Positions 32,872 through 45,272 of a DNA stretch of 64,000 nt are shown here, piece by piece. Within the stretch, counting starts at the first letter, position 1, and each line of letters opens with the position of its first letter. The stretch covers positions 2,541,501 to 2,605,500 of the forward strand of contig NC_063278.1 of assembly GCF_910591885.1 (NCBI RefSeq), read 5' to 3'. Made by a program: the position numbers and the translations under genes. A model generated the notes under the pieces. It did not search any database, had not been told where the DNA came from, and saw only the letters and a program-made list of their open reading frames with translations. Source of the stretch: Bombus terrestris (Eukaryota > Arthropoda > Insecta > Hymenoptera > Apidae).

Positions 32872-32908
32872 TAAAGAGAGAGAGAGAGAGAGAGAGATAG
32901 AGAGAGAG
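32872..32908 (+). repeat. (GA)n microsatellite
   Basis: GA run with one GATA unit. Confidence 0.95.
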
Positions 32909-35900
32909 GCCCTCGACCTCGGAACAGTGTTACGTGTCAGGTACCATAGCCATACGCGTGAATAAGTTATGGTCGGTCTGCCATATCCACGAGGCAGCAC
33001 GCGTGCATCAGCTCCGGTCCACGCTTCTCTCGGTCTCCTGCCGACAAGAGCGAGAGAACGTCGTCGCGTTTCCTAGTATCCAAGACGTTAACCTTGTACA
33101 ACCGGTGACCGACGGCAGCAGCATCATCGAACCGACATATCGGTGTGTACGTCGTTGTTCCGATGGCGTCGCATCGTATCGCCTATTACGAAATCCTCGT
33201 GAAAAGCGCGCAACGATGCGTCCAAGTGTCGCGATCGTCCGACACGCCCGAGGATTACGAAAAAGGAAAAAAAAAAGAAAAAGAAAGACGATGATGTTCG
33301 GTCGGAGAGCAGGATGGGCGGAGCGGAGAGACGTCGTCGACGGATCGCGTAGAAATCGCGAGGACGAGACGAGAAAGGGTGGATGAAGGGTGGAGGCCCA
33401 AGGACTCCCCATTGCGAACGGTGGCGCGAGTTATTTTCTGCGGAACGTAATTCACGTCGGAGGGGTGGTGTGGGTTCTGGTGGCCTCCTCGGGCTCCCGT
33501 CGCTCGCTAGCATTGTCCTCCTCCCGAGGCGCATCTTTGAGCTGCCGCATTCTGCGTAGCGTCACTTTATAATATTTACAGCCCTCCGCCAAATTCCTTC
33601 CGCACCGTTTTATCTTGGTGACCGGCGCGGTGGCTGGAACAGAGGGAGGAAGCAGGGCTGGCCCCGCTGGTGTGCCGCTTCCTCCGGTCCCCGATTCGAG
33701 CAGAGGGTCCTATCGAGACCAGCGGCGGCTTTTGCTCGATTTTCTCCTCTTCTATCCAGCTCTCGGCCCTCTCGGAACAAGCGGAGAAACGAATTTCGGG
33801 AACGGACCAGCAACTTGGTCCAGCGAGTAGGATGGAAAGGGGGAAAAGGGGCAGGTTATATCGGTGCTTCGGGTACGGAAGAGAGACGACGGAGAGAGAA
33901 GAAACGAGGGAAGCGATCGTGCATGCGTCTTCTATTTGTTAGGAGTTAGGAGGCAGAGGCTTCGTCGGCTCGTAACCGCGGCCTCTTATAAGCCCCCGAT
34001 GGGGGCCCCCAATCGGACACATGAAAGCCAAAAAGCCGAAACTTGTCGTTGATCTAGTGCTCCAGCGGCCGCTTAACTAGGGCCCGATACCTTCGGATAA
34101 GGGCCCCCGTACCCGAAACCATCGACGTTTCGACTGCGAGGACCCGCCGTCATCTATTATATCCGCCAACCACCCTTTATCGGGATTCTCCCGCCGACTA
34201 TCGGCTACCATGATTCTTCTCGATCCGTTTCGCCACGACCCGACACGGGGGTGGATGCACGCTCGTGTCCCTTTGTTGCGAAATCGGCGAGACGAACGAA
34301 CCTCCGCTCGGTCGCCGCGTTCGTTCTTCCTGGCTTCGAGCGCGGCACGGCGTTTCCACGTTCCTCGATACCGGCGATCTACGTTACGCTCTATCGGGCC
34401 GGCGCTACTCTCTCGATCGGCAATTAACGGAATCGAGATAACGATCGGCGATCTCGCGGCGTCTCGTAACTTCCAATCAACCCGGTGTCGTCGATCAACG
34501 ATATCGCGCAAACTTCGAAGCGGAGATCGTTTTTCAAGTATCTGAAAAAAGCGCGGAAGCGTAGTCGGGCCCGTTTCTTCTTAGTAGCAACGGGACAGGC
34601 GCGCAAAGTCTCGGACTCGCGACAGAACGCTTACGGACGAAGAAAGAATTATAGCGGCGCTCGACGACGAAACTTTCCAACGGTTTCGTCGGTACAAGTA
34701 ACATCGCCGAAGCGTAAGTACCGACAGACCTAACGCGTCGTCGATGTCCCTGCGGTTCTTCCGCCGAATACTCGAAAGAAGACGTACGTGGCAACGTTCG
34801 CGGATATCCAACGAACGCGTGCGTAGCGGAGAAACGAGTCGGATCGAGAAAACGGTCGAGTTGTAACCGATTGGCGAGAATCGAGAGTTGTACGAAAAGA
34901 GTCGAAAGCGAGAATCGTCGATAAATGTACCGTTAAACACCGCCGAGTATTTCTTTGCCACCCTACACGTGCTACACCAAAATCAGGTCAGAATTTTGCC
35001 CGGATACGTTGGATTTTGCGAACGGACAGAGACGCGTCTGTAAGTTGGCAGTCTGCCGAGATTCAAAGGATCGTCGTGTTGCAACGACTCGCCGTTCGTC
35101 AAGGCTGTTCGCGCGGCTGTACAGGCGTCCCGTAGGCGTAGAGCGTTAAACGCATTCCAACTTAGAGGTTACGCGTTGCGAAATCGCAGCGCGTGAGCGT
35201 TGCGTCTCGTTAGCCGCGATTCGCGCGACCTTGCCTCAAGTTCAGCCGAGTCACGGTGCATCGCGACCGATAAGGAAAAGGCTTCGTGACTTCCTCGGCG
35301 AGACGCGGCCGGTTCGCTTCGAAATCTTAATGCGAGAGCGGAGAAATCGATCGTCGGCCTCAACGCCGGCCTCAACGCCGACCGTGTGTCCGTCCGTTGA
35401 CGAAAGCCGACGTGTTTTTTCCTCAAGCTGGCTGTATGCAAATGTCGCGGGTTCGATAAAAAGTGATCGGTCGAGAGAGGTGACAGAAGCGGTTGTTTTC
35501 GAGTGGCGTAATTTCCGCCACTAGCGTCGCTCCTCGTGTCCAAGCACGAACACGCGTTTCTCCTCTTTCGACTGAAAAAATCCGACATTGAAGCATGGAT
35601 AGCGTGGACCGTGCTTATCTACGGCTCTAGCCGAACTATAATTTTAGTCACGATTCATTATTTCGGCGTGCTAGCTTTTCGAAGACACTCGGAGAATTTA
35701 TATTCACGATTTGTGGCTGTCTCGCGCGCCACCTTCTGCGAGAGAAGGAACGCGAGAACGAAAGAACGGTACAAGCGGAATTTCAACGTGTTGCCATCAA
35801 GGTTGGCCTAGTCGGTCGAAATGTCACCCGGCGTGCTAAAAACAAAAGACATCGATAGCCTGTAAGTGCCTCGGGATACGTGTACGCGCCTTAACGCCTC

Positions 35901-36586
35901 TGCTCGTCCTGCAGAAGACGAGGCGCGTCGCGTCGCTCCGAACGTCGGGCCGTCTCGAACGAGGTCGACTGTGCGCGCCAGCTCCGGGGGAAAGTTCGAT
36001 TTATGACTACTCGGTTTCGGAAGAACGACACTCGTGTGTGCCTCGAAATCCCACCGATAATGTTTGTCAACGAAAGGTCGCCTCCGGAGACGGGGAATAT
36101 CGTGGCCGGTCCTACTTGTAGCGAATGGTCAATTTTAGGCGGTAACTCGTCGCTGCGATTTCTATCTCTCACCGCGTTATCTCGATTCTTCCATCTAACG
36201 ACGTTGAATATCTAACATATAGTCCGAACGTTAGGAATCGTTTCGTGGACGTTGGACGCACTTACGACGATCGAACGCCGACTTGGTCGCTGACTTTGGA
36301 CTCTTTCGCGACTTCCACCTACCTGCGATAATCGAGCGATTCTCACGATCGACTCGAGAATCACCGGCGTATTAATCGCGGTCGTACGAATCGCGAAACG
36401 GCTCGCGATATCGATGTTGTGCGCAGCATCGAGTCGTTTCTGTCTTCGCGAGGTTGTCCAGCTCCGTGGAAACGGCCAACCAGCAGTCGAAGCCAACCAA
36501 ACGACTTCTACTTATTGCGTAATTCCGCGGTGACGAAGGCGAGCGGGATCGCGACTCTAGACCATTTATAAACGTTTGTACATTAT
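32909..36586. other. non-coding stretch
   Basis: No gene. It contains an A-rich purine tract (33259-33287), a GCCCCC-GAT-GGGGGC hairpin near 33994-34010 and a perfect octamer at 35436-35443. Small ATG frames such as 36003-36215 compete with equally open frames on the other strand. Confidence 0.55.
35436..35443 (+). promoter_or_regulatory. POU octamer ATGCAAAT
   Basis: Perfect octamer within TATGCAAATGTCG, the same 13-mer as at 21219-21231. Confidence 0.3.
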
Positions 36587-36655
36587 ATATGTATATATAT
36601 ATATATATATGTATAATATATATATATATATAGTATATACATATATACACACGTA
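36587..36655. repeat. (AT)n/(TATG)n tract
   Basis: Alternating TA/AT with TATG and TATAC units, largely self-complementary and able to form a cruciform. It is one of very few AT-alternating tracts in this CG-rich window. Confidence 0.95.
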
Positions 36656-37499
36656 TACGCGCGCTATACAGAGCTACGTATACTCGTAAAAACGATGCGC
36701 GCGCACTCGTATAGCTCGGTACGACCGATGTTCGGTCGCGTGGCAGTACATAGGAGAGGACAGGTACACGTACATGTGCAAACAACCGAGGCTTTTTTTC
36801 CTAGTAGCCGCTCGTTTTCCTTTTGCCGTTCGAACGAGACTGCTCGATCCACGATCGCTGTTCTTTTTCGCAAATTCCACGAGACCGCGACGAAGCGATT
36901 CGCGGCGTTGGAAATTTCCTACGAGGTCGATCGCGCGTCGTATGGAACGAGCTTCGAGATATCGAAGGAAAATCATGTGGCGAAGGCGATCGCAGGTACA
37001 CGATTCGGGGTGAAGACGGCACGGTGTCGCGCTAATTCAAGGACCGTGTCGCGGAACGAGCGTGAAGCGAAACGAAGCGACACGTGGAGGCATCGAGGCA
37101 TTTTCTCGCGCGAACGGCACCGTATCACTGGGACGGGCACCGTGCTGAGCGTAAATTATCGTCGACTGACACGACCTCGAGGCTCGAGTATGGACGAGAG
37201 TAGGCAGTAGCTGGACGATCGAGTGCCACACGATCGAGATAACGGGGCTTAAACGTACCTAAGGCGTTTCGTCCACCACGAGAGACGGCAAAGTGGGGCT
37301 CTCGTGGTTGGCTCTCTTCTTGCACAGGGCTTTTATCACTTTAACCTCGGATTCTCCATATACTTGGCCGCGATGGAATTTCCTTCGAAATTTCTTTCCT
37401 ATCCTCGCAATTCGGACAAAATCAACCGAGATCGTCCGTCGGCCGTGGCAGATTCTTGGTTTCGCAAGAGGAAGAAATCGCGTGGAATCGGTGCTGACG
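36656..37499. other. non-coding stretch
   Basis: No gene; the 171-codon frame at 36695-37210 is Arg/Ser-rich noise. Confidence 0.5.
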
Positions 37500-37509
37500 T
37501 CGCTACCAC

Positions 37510-37540
<31 letters not shown>

Positions 37541-37544
37541 GCGC
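37500..37544 (+). repeat. (CCG)n repeat
   Basis: CCG units with one CTG; overlapping frames read poly-Pro or poly-Ala. Confidence 0.95.
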
Positions 37545-38033
37545 GTTCTGTCGCAATAACGTCCCTTTTACCGCGAAGAAGGTGAACTACATATTATTCC
37601 AGCGTGGACTCAGAAACCGGGAAAAATAGAGGAGACAAAAAAGAGGCGAGAGTCACGGATTCGAAGGTATCTCGGAGTGTCTAAAACCGGTACGGGCAGC
37701 GGTACGGTATCGCGTATCGGGGCGGAGGGGGCAAAAACGAAGGAGAAAAATGAAACCTGAATTTTCGATCGGCGATCGTCATAGATCGAGATAAAGAGCG
37801 GAGGTAAACGGAAGCCAGGCGACACTGGTTCGTGGTCAGGCTTTCGGCCGGGGAGCTGTTAAAGAGTTGGGAGCGGCTCCGTGACAGAACTGGTCTTAGA
37901 GAACGCTCGGACCTCCGAGACCTTCCTCGAGGTGTATACGAGGGAACGTTTAACGTTGCGTTTCGTCGCGGACGATGCTGTCGCCGATGCTGCGGCCGGT
38001 ACGATTCGCCTTGCGCGAAATTAGTCCCCGGTG

Positions 38034-38038
<5 letters not shown>
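37545..38038. other. non-coding stretch
   Basis: Unique sequence; nothing recognisable. Confidence 0.5.

Positions 38039-38067
<29 letters not shown>
38039..38067 (+). repeat. (CT)n microsatellite
   Basis: CT run of about fourteen units. Confidence 0.95.
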
Positions 38068-39631
38068 ATTCTCACCTTCTTTCCTTCTATCCTGCCTCCG
38101 ACGACGACGATAATAAACGTTTCTTTCGGCTGACGTTGGTGCAAATTATGCAAGAGTTAACGCGTCGCGGCGAGTTCTAGGTTGACCGCTTCGTTACAAA
38201 ACTTCGTTATAAGCGCGGTAAAGGCTCGCGCTCGTATCGACGGTGAGGAAAATCGAGGGAACACGTACGAATTAATTAATTAGGTGCGCGTGCGAACTCG
38301 ATCGGACGTCGTTTCGTTATTTAGCGGCGGAAGAAACATAAAAACAAAGAGTAGGAAATTACGTAAAGCGTTAACCGGTTAATTTATCCGATTCCCACGT
38401 TGGACGTTGAGCGTGGTTGCGCGTTTTTATCGAAATACGTTTATCTAAGCTCGAACGAGTTTCGAACGGTTGACGGGAGGATCCGCGCGGAAGCCGAGCG
38501 ATTGCTCGTAATCGATGGTCGGAACGGAACGGAACCGATACCGGCGAATTCCACGAATCAATTTTCGCCGATGATATCCCGATCGATCGATCGATCGGTC
38601 GGTCGGTCGGTTTAAATGAACTCGTTCGAAGGAAAGGGTGACGGAGGTATTTATGCGCGGCGGTGTGCGCCGCACGAAAGCCACAAGGTCGAGCCGCATT
38701 AATAAAACAAACACAATGTACGACGCAATTCTGCATTCAAGTAGGCTGTCCGTCCCCGAGGCGACGGTTTCCACGTACGATCGACAGCTACTATCTCGAG
38801 AGTGCCGGACACCGTTCGTGCCTCGCCGTTGTCTCTCTATCCCTTGCCCCGTCATTTCACTCTCTACCTTACACTACCTCGTATCGTGTAGTTTCTCCTT
38901 TCCGGATGCCACGATCTTTCCCTCTTTCGAATTGGGTTTCGCACGAACCTCGTAAAATCTAGGTAACGGTAAACCGCTGAAACGACGTCCGCGTTTCGCC
39001 TACTAAATTATCATTAACCTCCGGGGAATCGAATCGCAAATTAACATTTCGCGTAACGCGCGCGTCTCATCGCGTCGGGTTACCGGTTCTAATTAGCGCG
39101 GTGATTTTTGTCTGCGAGCAAAGTAGCGAGCGTCGTTGTAGCCGCGGTCGTCGTCGTCATCGTCGCGGCACATCCGGTACCACGAGTCGTTTCGAGATCC
39201 TTTTATAGGAGATGCCACACCGCGTTATTATCCAATGCATTCGTAATTAGCTCCTTCGCTCCTCTTCTCTCATCGACCAACCTCTCCGCGGTCTCCCTTC
39301 TTTCCCTTCGTCCTTTTTTTCCCCCCCGTTTTTTACGAAAAGAGGAAACGATCGCGGCCGATCGTTACCGCAAAAGTTCCGATTTATCCGGTAAAACGGC
39401 GAACGACGAAGTTTAGTCACGGCTGATTTTCTCTGGTATCTACGACGATCTGGTTCTGTCGATGATGTAACGACAACTCGAAATGTCGTCGGCCTTCCAG
39501 GCATTCGTTCCCTCTAGACTCCGGCGGAATCCGAAGATCGAGTCTTTCCCTTCGCTCTTTCGTCCCTGGCACGTTTCCTCATCAACGTTTCGTAAGCTCG
39601 AATTCCGAGGTACCCTCTTTTTTTCTCTCTT
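38068..39631. other. non-coding stretch
   Basis: No gene. A GATC/GGTC tandem lies at 38578-38611. The patch 38260-38400 is AT-rich with AATTAATTAATTAGG. The frames are noise. Confidence 0.55.
38578..38611. repeat. (GATC)n/(GGTC)n tandem
   Basis: Self-complementary GATC units followed by GGTC units. Confidence 0.9.
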
Positions 39632-39718
39632 ATTTCTGCTTCTTCTGCTTCTTCTGCTTCTTCTTCTTCTTCTTCTTTTTCTTCTTTTGCCTCTTCTTCT
39701 TCTTCTCCTCCTCCTTTC
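39632..39718 (+). repeat. (CTT)n trinucleotide tract
   Basis: CTT units with TGC and TTT interruptions. The opposite strand reads poly-Glu/Lys; there is no ATG or boundary to make it an exon. Confidence 0.95.
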
Positions 39719-40025
39719 GTCTTCATCCTGCTCGTCGTGTTTCGCGTGATTTCACGTCGTTTTCGGCGACCGATTGCGAATCGACGAATACCTGGCTCGC
39801 AATCTCCTGGGAGATCCATGGGCAACCAGTGCCACGAAAATCGTGGCGGCAATTGGGTCGCGATTGCCGATCGAACGCGATAAAAGTCACGGTAGCTGGT
39901 TGGAGTTTTCGTCTCGCTTCGCCGTCGCATCTTTCCGTTCGATCGTACTATGCCCATTTACGCAATCGAGCGCGTTAAGTACGAGTTTTGCCGGCCGTTC
40001 GAGCGAACCTGAACGAGCGCTCGTT

Positions 40026-40112
40026 AAGGTGTCTCTCGTGGACACAGATGACGTCGTCGAATGAACATTGCGACACGTAGCGACAACTTGCACCGTGCTG
40101 GACATCCTTGAC
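40026..40112 (+). repeat. diverged duplication, copy 1
   Basis: Shares with 40375-40456, in the same order, AAGGTGT, GATGA-GT-GTCG-ATG, the exact 10-mer TTGCGACACG (40068-40077) and the exact 10-mer CATCCTTGAC (40103-40112). The middle between the two 10-mers has diverged. The order and near-equal spacing of four blocks argue for a real duplication. Confidence 0.6.
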
Positions 40113-40374
40113 TACTCGCGCATACCGTAGGGAAAAAACCTTCGTCCGAGAATACGTTGCGACGTTTCGTCTCGCAAAATCCTGCAACTTCGATACTATG
40201 ACCAAAATGAAAAACAATCGAAGAAACGCAGTTACGTGGTTCGATTGGAAACGCGGCCGCCTCTGTATTCAGAAATTATTCAGGTTGGCGATAAAAGCGA
40301 CGACGCTAGTCGCCGATTTTTATCTTGGACGTTCTAGACGAGAGACGAGCGCGCAACGTAGTTTTTTAAAGTAC
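40113..40374. other. spacer between duplicated segments
   Basis: Contains a 66-codon ATG frame (40198-40398) without recognisable features that runs into copy 2. No gene called. Confidence 0.4.
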
Positions 40375-40456
40375 AAGGTGTGCACATCGATGATGTAGTC
40401 GGATGGAAGTTGCGACACGAGCTGCGTAGCTCGCATGGATGGCGGCCATCCTTGAC
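40375..40456 (+). repeat. diverged duplication, copy 2
   Basis: Second copy, about 345 bp downstream, with AAGGTGT at 40375-40381, TTGCGACACG at 40410-40419 and CATCCTTGAC at 40447-40456. A local hairpin-like GAGCTGCGTAGCTC follows the first 10-mer here but not in copy 1. Confidence 0.6.
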
Positions 40457-43400
40457 AGCTCTTGGCTCGTTCCAACCACGGTAAGACTCTCCGTATGAGA
40501 CCGCACACGCCCGATCGACCGACTGACTAACTTGTCTGGATCGCCGTGTGGGTCGTCCGGCTGCCATCAACCGCGGATCCAGCCATTCGTTCCGAACGTC
40601 CGCGGAAAAACCATAATCGTCATCGTGCAGTCGCGGCCGTTCCGCCACGCTGATTCTTCGCGATCGTTCGTATCGTCGATTTCGTCCGAGATACCGTTCG
40701 AAAGGTTTCCAACTAGGCGACCGCTCCCAACGATTCCAGACGGCACGTGATCGTTCGCAACCAGGCCAACCTCCGTTTTCGATGTTTCGCTCGACGCTCG
40801 GCTAAAAGTTCGTCCGTCTTTCCGTCGGGAAATTCTCCCCTCTGTCCTCGATCTCGATGGCCGTTTAAACCCGGCCACGGGGAAACTTTGACGATTTTAG
40901 CCCAACAACAGCTACTAGTCTCGATTTGGAACTCGGTCCGACGGCGGACGCTCGATCGAGCTACGTTTTCGACCAACGACGGCGTAAGGTTAGTGGAATC
41001 TTACCACAGGCAGTAAATCTGGCAAGAAAGCCGATCTCGCTGACCCTGATTGGACCATTGGACGTGGACGAACAAGCTCGATATCGAGGTTCGCTTAATT
41101 TCCTCTCAACGGAACACGACGACACGAATTATTGGCTACGCACGGCAATTAACTATCAAAAATCTGAAGCGATCGCCTGCCGCGACCGTCGTTTCTCCGG
41201 GTAACTACGTTGACCTTTTAGTTGGTCGCGTTCGGTTCGTCCAAGCTGTTTCACGCCGCCCGACGAAAATTAACCTGCGATGTCGCGCCAGGTGCCGCTC
41301 GACCAGCGAAGAGGGGAGCGAGTAGCCGTGTAAAAAAAGCCTGTGTAACCGTTGTAACGTGCCGAGGAATATGCGTGTCCGATACATATTTCGGGGTGAG
41401 GGCTAATTAGCCGACACGGTGTAGAAAAACTGACCGCGTAGAGGAAGATCGGATGGTAGATAGAAAATATTCGAGCAGGTGAAGTTGACGCGTCGACCTT
41501 GCGTTTCGTTAACGCGTCCGCGTAAGTTACAGTTCCATTGGAAAGGATCGGCCGACGCAACGTACCAAAGTTTCGCAGCGGCGACGGTAACGGTACGGCA
41601 CCACGAATCGAAGATCACGCGGAACCAAGGTTGTTTTTCCAGATATATGAAAAACGTCGCCTTGCGTATCGCCGACAGGTTACAGTTTTTCCTCTCCGCG
41701 GATACGTCACGCGATTTCATCGCTTTTTCTTTTTTCTTCTTTTTTTTTTTTTTTGGCTACCGACGCGAACGTTACGCTAGAAAAACGAAATTCGAGCGAC
41801 GAGAACGGGCTAACGATTGTATGGTCGCAAGAAGAAAGAACAGGATGGAAATTATCCCGATGCCGGTGTTGACAATGCGCGCGTTCTCGGTTCTATACGC
41901 GGTTGACCTTTGACCAGAGCGTGCAAAATAACGCATAAATTTAAACGGGGGCCTTTTATCGCGTCTAAACGAGTTCAGCTCGAAGGAGGCCTCGGTGACA
42001 TAGTGAGCGTTGGGCGTGCTCTGTGTGTACACGCGTGCGTACGAGCCTCGTGACACCTGTGTTCTCCGTTAACTCGCCTATCGCGGACACGAACACGCGC
42101 GTCGAATATCGCGCGACACCGTTCACTTTGCCGCTCAACGTGCAGCAACCCGAAGCTACCGTAAACCAGTATTCGTCAAATCGGGAGGTGTGTCTGACGT
42201 AAAAGTGGGAGGTACGAGAAAGTTTGAAAGAGGCGCCAAATCGTCGAATCTTGGTCGAATTCGACGGCAGATCGAACGACGAAAATCGGACGGGACGCGC
42301 GTTACGTTCGCGGAATCCAGTCGTTTCTTCTGGTAGCGCGCAAGCGATCTAACCTTGACATACGTGACCAGGATCGATTAGTATCGTAGCACGGAGGCGC
42401 GTACCTGCCGTAATTTCGAATCGCAAACATCAACGGGTTACGCATTATCATATTGCTAATGTCTACCTTTGATTTTCAACAGCCGTATCTCTGTACGTGT
42501 AATTGGTAGCGCTAGATGTAACGTTAGCAGCTACATAATTGCAACGTTCGAGCTTTGAGTATCGCCAACTCGTAACTAACTATTACAGCATCGTTCGGAA
42601 TATCATTAACGCCCCGTTAAATAGCCACGACTTTATCCGCTGGCCGTTGAAATCGTTGCGTCTCTGTCGAACGATCGGCGTCGTTCGTCGCTCGCGAAAG
42701 CGCCGTTGTATCTCTTGGAAGGCGAGAGATATTTCAGAAGTCGGCGAGAGATCGTTCGACGAGGCAGCAGGCAACGCGCGAAACCGTGATCGCGTTACAT
42801 ATTTAAATACGACCCGTCGAGTTCTCGCACAATTTTACGCGGCGATCGGCGAGCGCTGTGCGGGACTATTTACAGCTACGGGAAGTGGTCGACGGGAGGA
42901 GAAGAGGAGGATATGCAGATCGTATGGTAATCGTGCCGCAAGACAAGCGCAACCTGTGTCTCGAAAAAAAAAGAGGAAAAAAAAAAGGAAAAGAAAGAGA
43001 AGAATGGACAAGGAGGAAAAATGCGGGAAAAGAGAAGAAAACGCGGAGGGATCGTGACGCGCGATCTAAAGTCAACGACGGAAATTTTCGAGATCGACGA
43101 CTCGTACGCGTCGACGCGTCGACGAATGGGAAAACGATGCGCTGTAAAAACCGCATTTGCACACCGGCATCGACCGTTTTCGATCGTCGTCGCGTCGTTG
43201 ATTCGCCGGCCGACTACCACGGATCGTAATCTTGTTATCCGGCAACGAAACACGATTTCCGACTTCTCTTTTCGCGCTCGCTGTTTATCACGCTCGCGTT
43301 GTTTTTTTCGATCGCGTCTGTCCGTTCGTCGGTTTATCCGGTGAACGGGATGCTATCGCGTATTCGAGACGCGCGTAAGACGGCGCAAGGTAAACCGCGA

Positions 43401-43684
43401 TCGGCCTTTCGAATTCAGATCGAAGAAACGATCGGCGCTATGATTTTTGCGCGATTCTTTCGTCGCCGACACCGTCGCGGCGGTACGTTACGCGGACAAA
43501 CTGGTTTGCTTACGTTGGCGTTTCTCGCGGTCGAAAGGACGAGCAGGACGAAAAAAAGGTACTTTACGAAACGGGAAGGGCAGGTCGTGTCACATACCGG
43601 ATTTTCCGGTATATCTAGACGTAACTAAGCGTGGCGGAGCGAACCGGCATGGGGGAACAGGTACGACGCAGGAAGCCGGTATAG
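40457..43684. other. non-coding stretch
   Basis: No gene. It holds a T-run (about 41727-41755) and an A-rich purine tract (42966-43000). Frames at 41479-41913 and 42539-43057 have no ATG or are Lys/Arg noise driven by the tracts. Confidence 0.55.
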
Positions 43685-43720
43685 CTACGTACGTACGTAC
43701 GTACGTACGTACATACGTGC
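43685..43720. repeat. (TACG)n self-complementary tandem
   Basis: About eight TACG units with one TACA. Each unit step is its own reverse complement, so the tract can fold on itself. Both strands read Tyr/Val/Arg repeats. Confidence 0.95.
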
Positions 43721-44675
43721 TCGTGACTTTTCGCGATACGCGTTTTGAATTAAGCGGCTCTTGTCCTCGCGCGATTTTACACGTGGTAGCGGCCCCCGGG
43801 GCAAGTGTCAACGGGCACTGTACAGCGTCGACCCCGCGCAAGACCGGCTCTTTTCCGCGCGAAATCGCTGCCAACGAGTCGTTGGCCGCTCTTAATAGCG
43901 GACAGAAACAGAGAGAGAGAGAGCGTTAGAGAGAGGCAAAGGTACACGTTGCATCGTGACTCTGAAACTTCACCGATGGCGAACGACGCGGTCGATTAAT
44001 CTCCGACGAAATCGTCGATAGGCGATAAGCGATGACCGCGGCGATGGCCGTGCAACTGTTGGCATGGGATCAATTGAAAATACGGTAGCTGGTACACGCA
44101 ACGATTCGGTTGCAATCGGTTTGATTAACGAACGGCCATAGCAGACCATAAATAAAGTTCTCCTCGCGCGCTGCTCCGCGTTACGTGACCGCGTCACGTG
44201 CAAATTGCGCATCGAGATACAAGCGCGGTTTAATAATGAATTTCTCGGAAGCGACAAAAAAAGACCGAGCAACGTTTATTAATCGATCTCTAGTTCTCGG
44301 CTCGTGTACGCGATAATCTCGTTGGTCGGCTGTTGGCCGGTATCGCCGCAGCGTTACAGGTCAGCCGCACTTTCCTTCTTAGCCGAGCGAACGCGGATCG
44401 TGCTTTCTCGCTTTATGGGTCAACCACGCGAACCGAAATCGCCATCTCGTTCGTTACCGGCCCCCCTCGTCCATCACCACGATCTCTGAATCTCGCGAAG
44501 GAAAATAACGTAACAGACCGGTGGTAAACAAACGCGCGTACGTTCTACTTGCCGAGTGGTTGAATTACTTGCGGTTACTCGCGCGAGCGATGGGCTCGCG
44601 ACAACTGCACGGTCCTCCGTTGTTTTCGCCTCCTTAGTCACCGGCGCGCACGGCCACTGGCTAGAGCTTGATCCG
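43721..44675. other. non-coding stretch
   Basis: No gene. A short GA run lies at 43911-43923. Confidence 0.5.
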
Positions 44676-44812
44676 TGGATTAATTATTTATGAGGCGTGT
44701 TTCATTCATTCGTTAAAGCTCGGTCTCGAGATCATTATGACGTGATAATGTCTTAATTAACGATGGTTAATGAAGCCCTATCGCGAGAATCATTTTGCTT
44801 TATAATGCAAGC
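44676..44812. promoter_or_regulatory. AT-rich homeodomain-type element
   Basis: AT-rich and repeat-free in CG-rich surroundings, with a dense set of homeodomain-type words: TTAATTATTTATGAGG (44680-44695), the inverted repeat CATTAT-GACGTG-ATAATG (44733-44750), palindromic TTAATTAA (44753-44760), GGTTAATGAAG and GCTTTATAATGC. The TTTATGA and TTTATAA words resemble posterior Hox/Cdx cores. Enhancer role is inferred from composition. Confidence 0.35.
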
Positions 44813-45101
44813 GACCGACGGCCTCTAAACGGCGAATTAACCCACCACTGATAAACGAACCGAAGAAGCACGTGCTCGCAGGATCGCTCGCTACATAGGT
44901 TACGACCAAGGCCCGCATATTTCCCGAACGAGCTCTTCGTGGTTAACGCGTTTAGCTCCGGGTACCAATCGCGCAATCTCTCGCAACCTGTCTGCCTCCC
45001 CTGCTACTCTTCTCTTATTTTCTGACCTGCCGTTTCGTTCCCGCTTCTCTCGGCCCGCACGATTCTTCGTGTCCACGGTTCCAGCTCTTCCACGACCGAC
45101 G
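44813..45101. other. non-coding stretch
   Basis: Nothing recognisable; C/T-rich towards its end. Confidence 0.5.
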
Positions 45102-45140
45102 TTTCCTTTCCTTTCCTTTCCTTTCCTTTCCTTTCCCCCT
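45102..45140 (+). repeat. (CCTTT)n pentanucleotide repeat
   Basis: Seven TTTCC units followed by a C-run. Confidence 0.95.
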
Positions 45141-45228
45141 TTCCCCATTCCCGGCTCTTCGCTTCAGGTTTCCGTTTTCAGTTTCTAGTTCTCGTCAAAT
45201 AGCCGGAGATTCGGCGAAACGCAGCGGA

Positions 45229-45272
45229 CAACGACGACGACGACGATGACGATGACGGCGACGATGACGAGT
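45229..45272 (+). repeat. (GAC)n/(GATGAC)n tract
   Basis: GAC units grading into GATGAC units. The opposite strand reads poly-Val/Ile. Confidence 0.95.
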
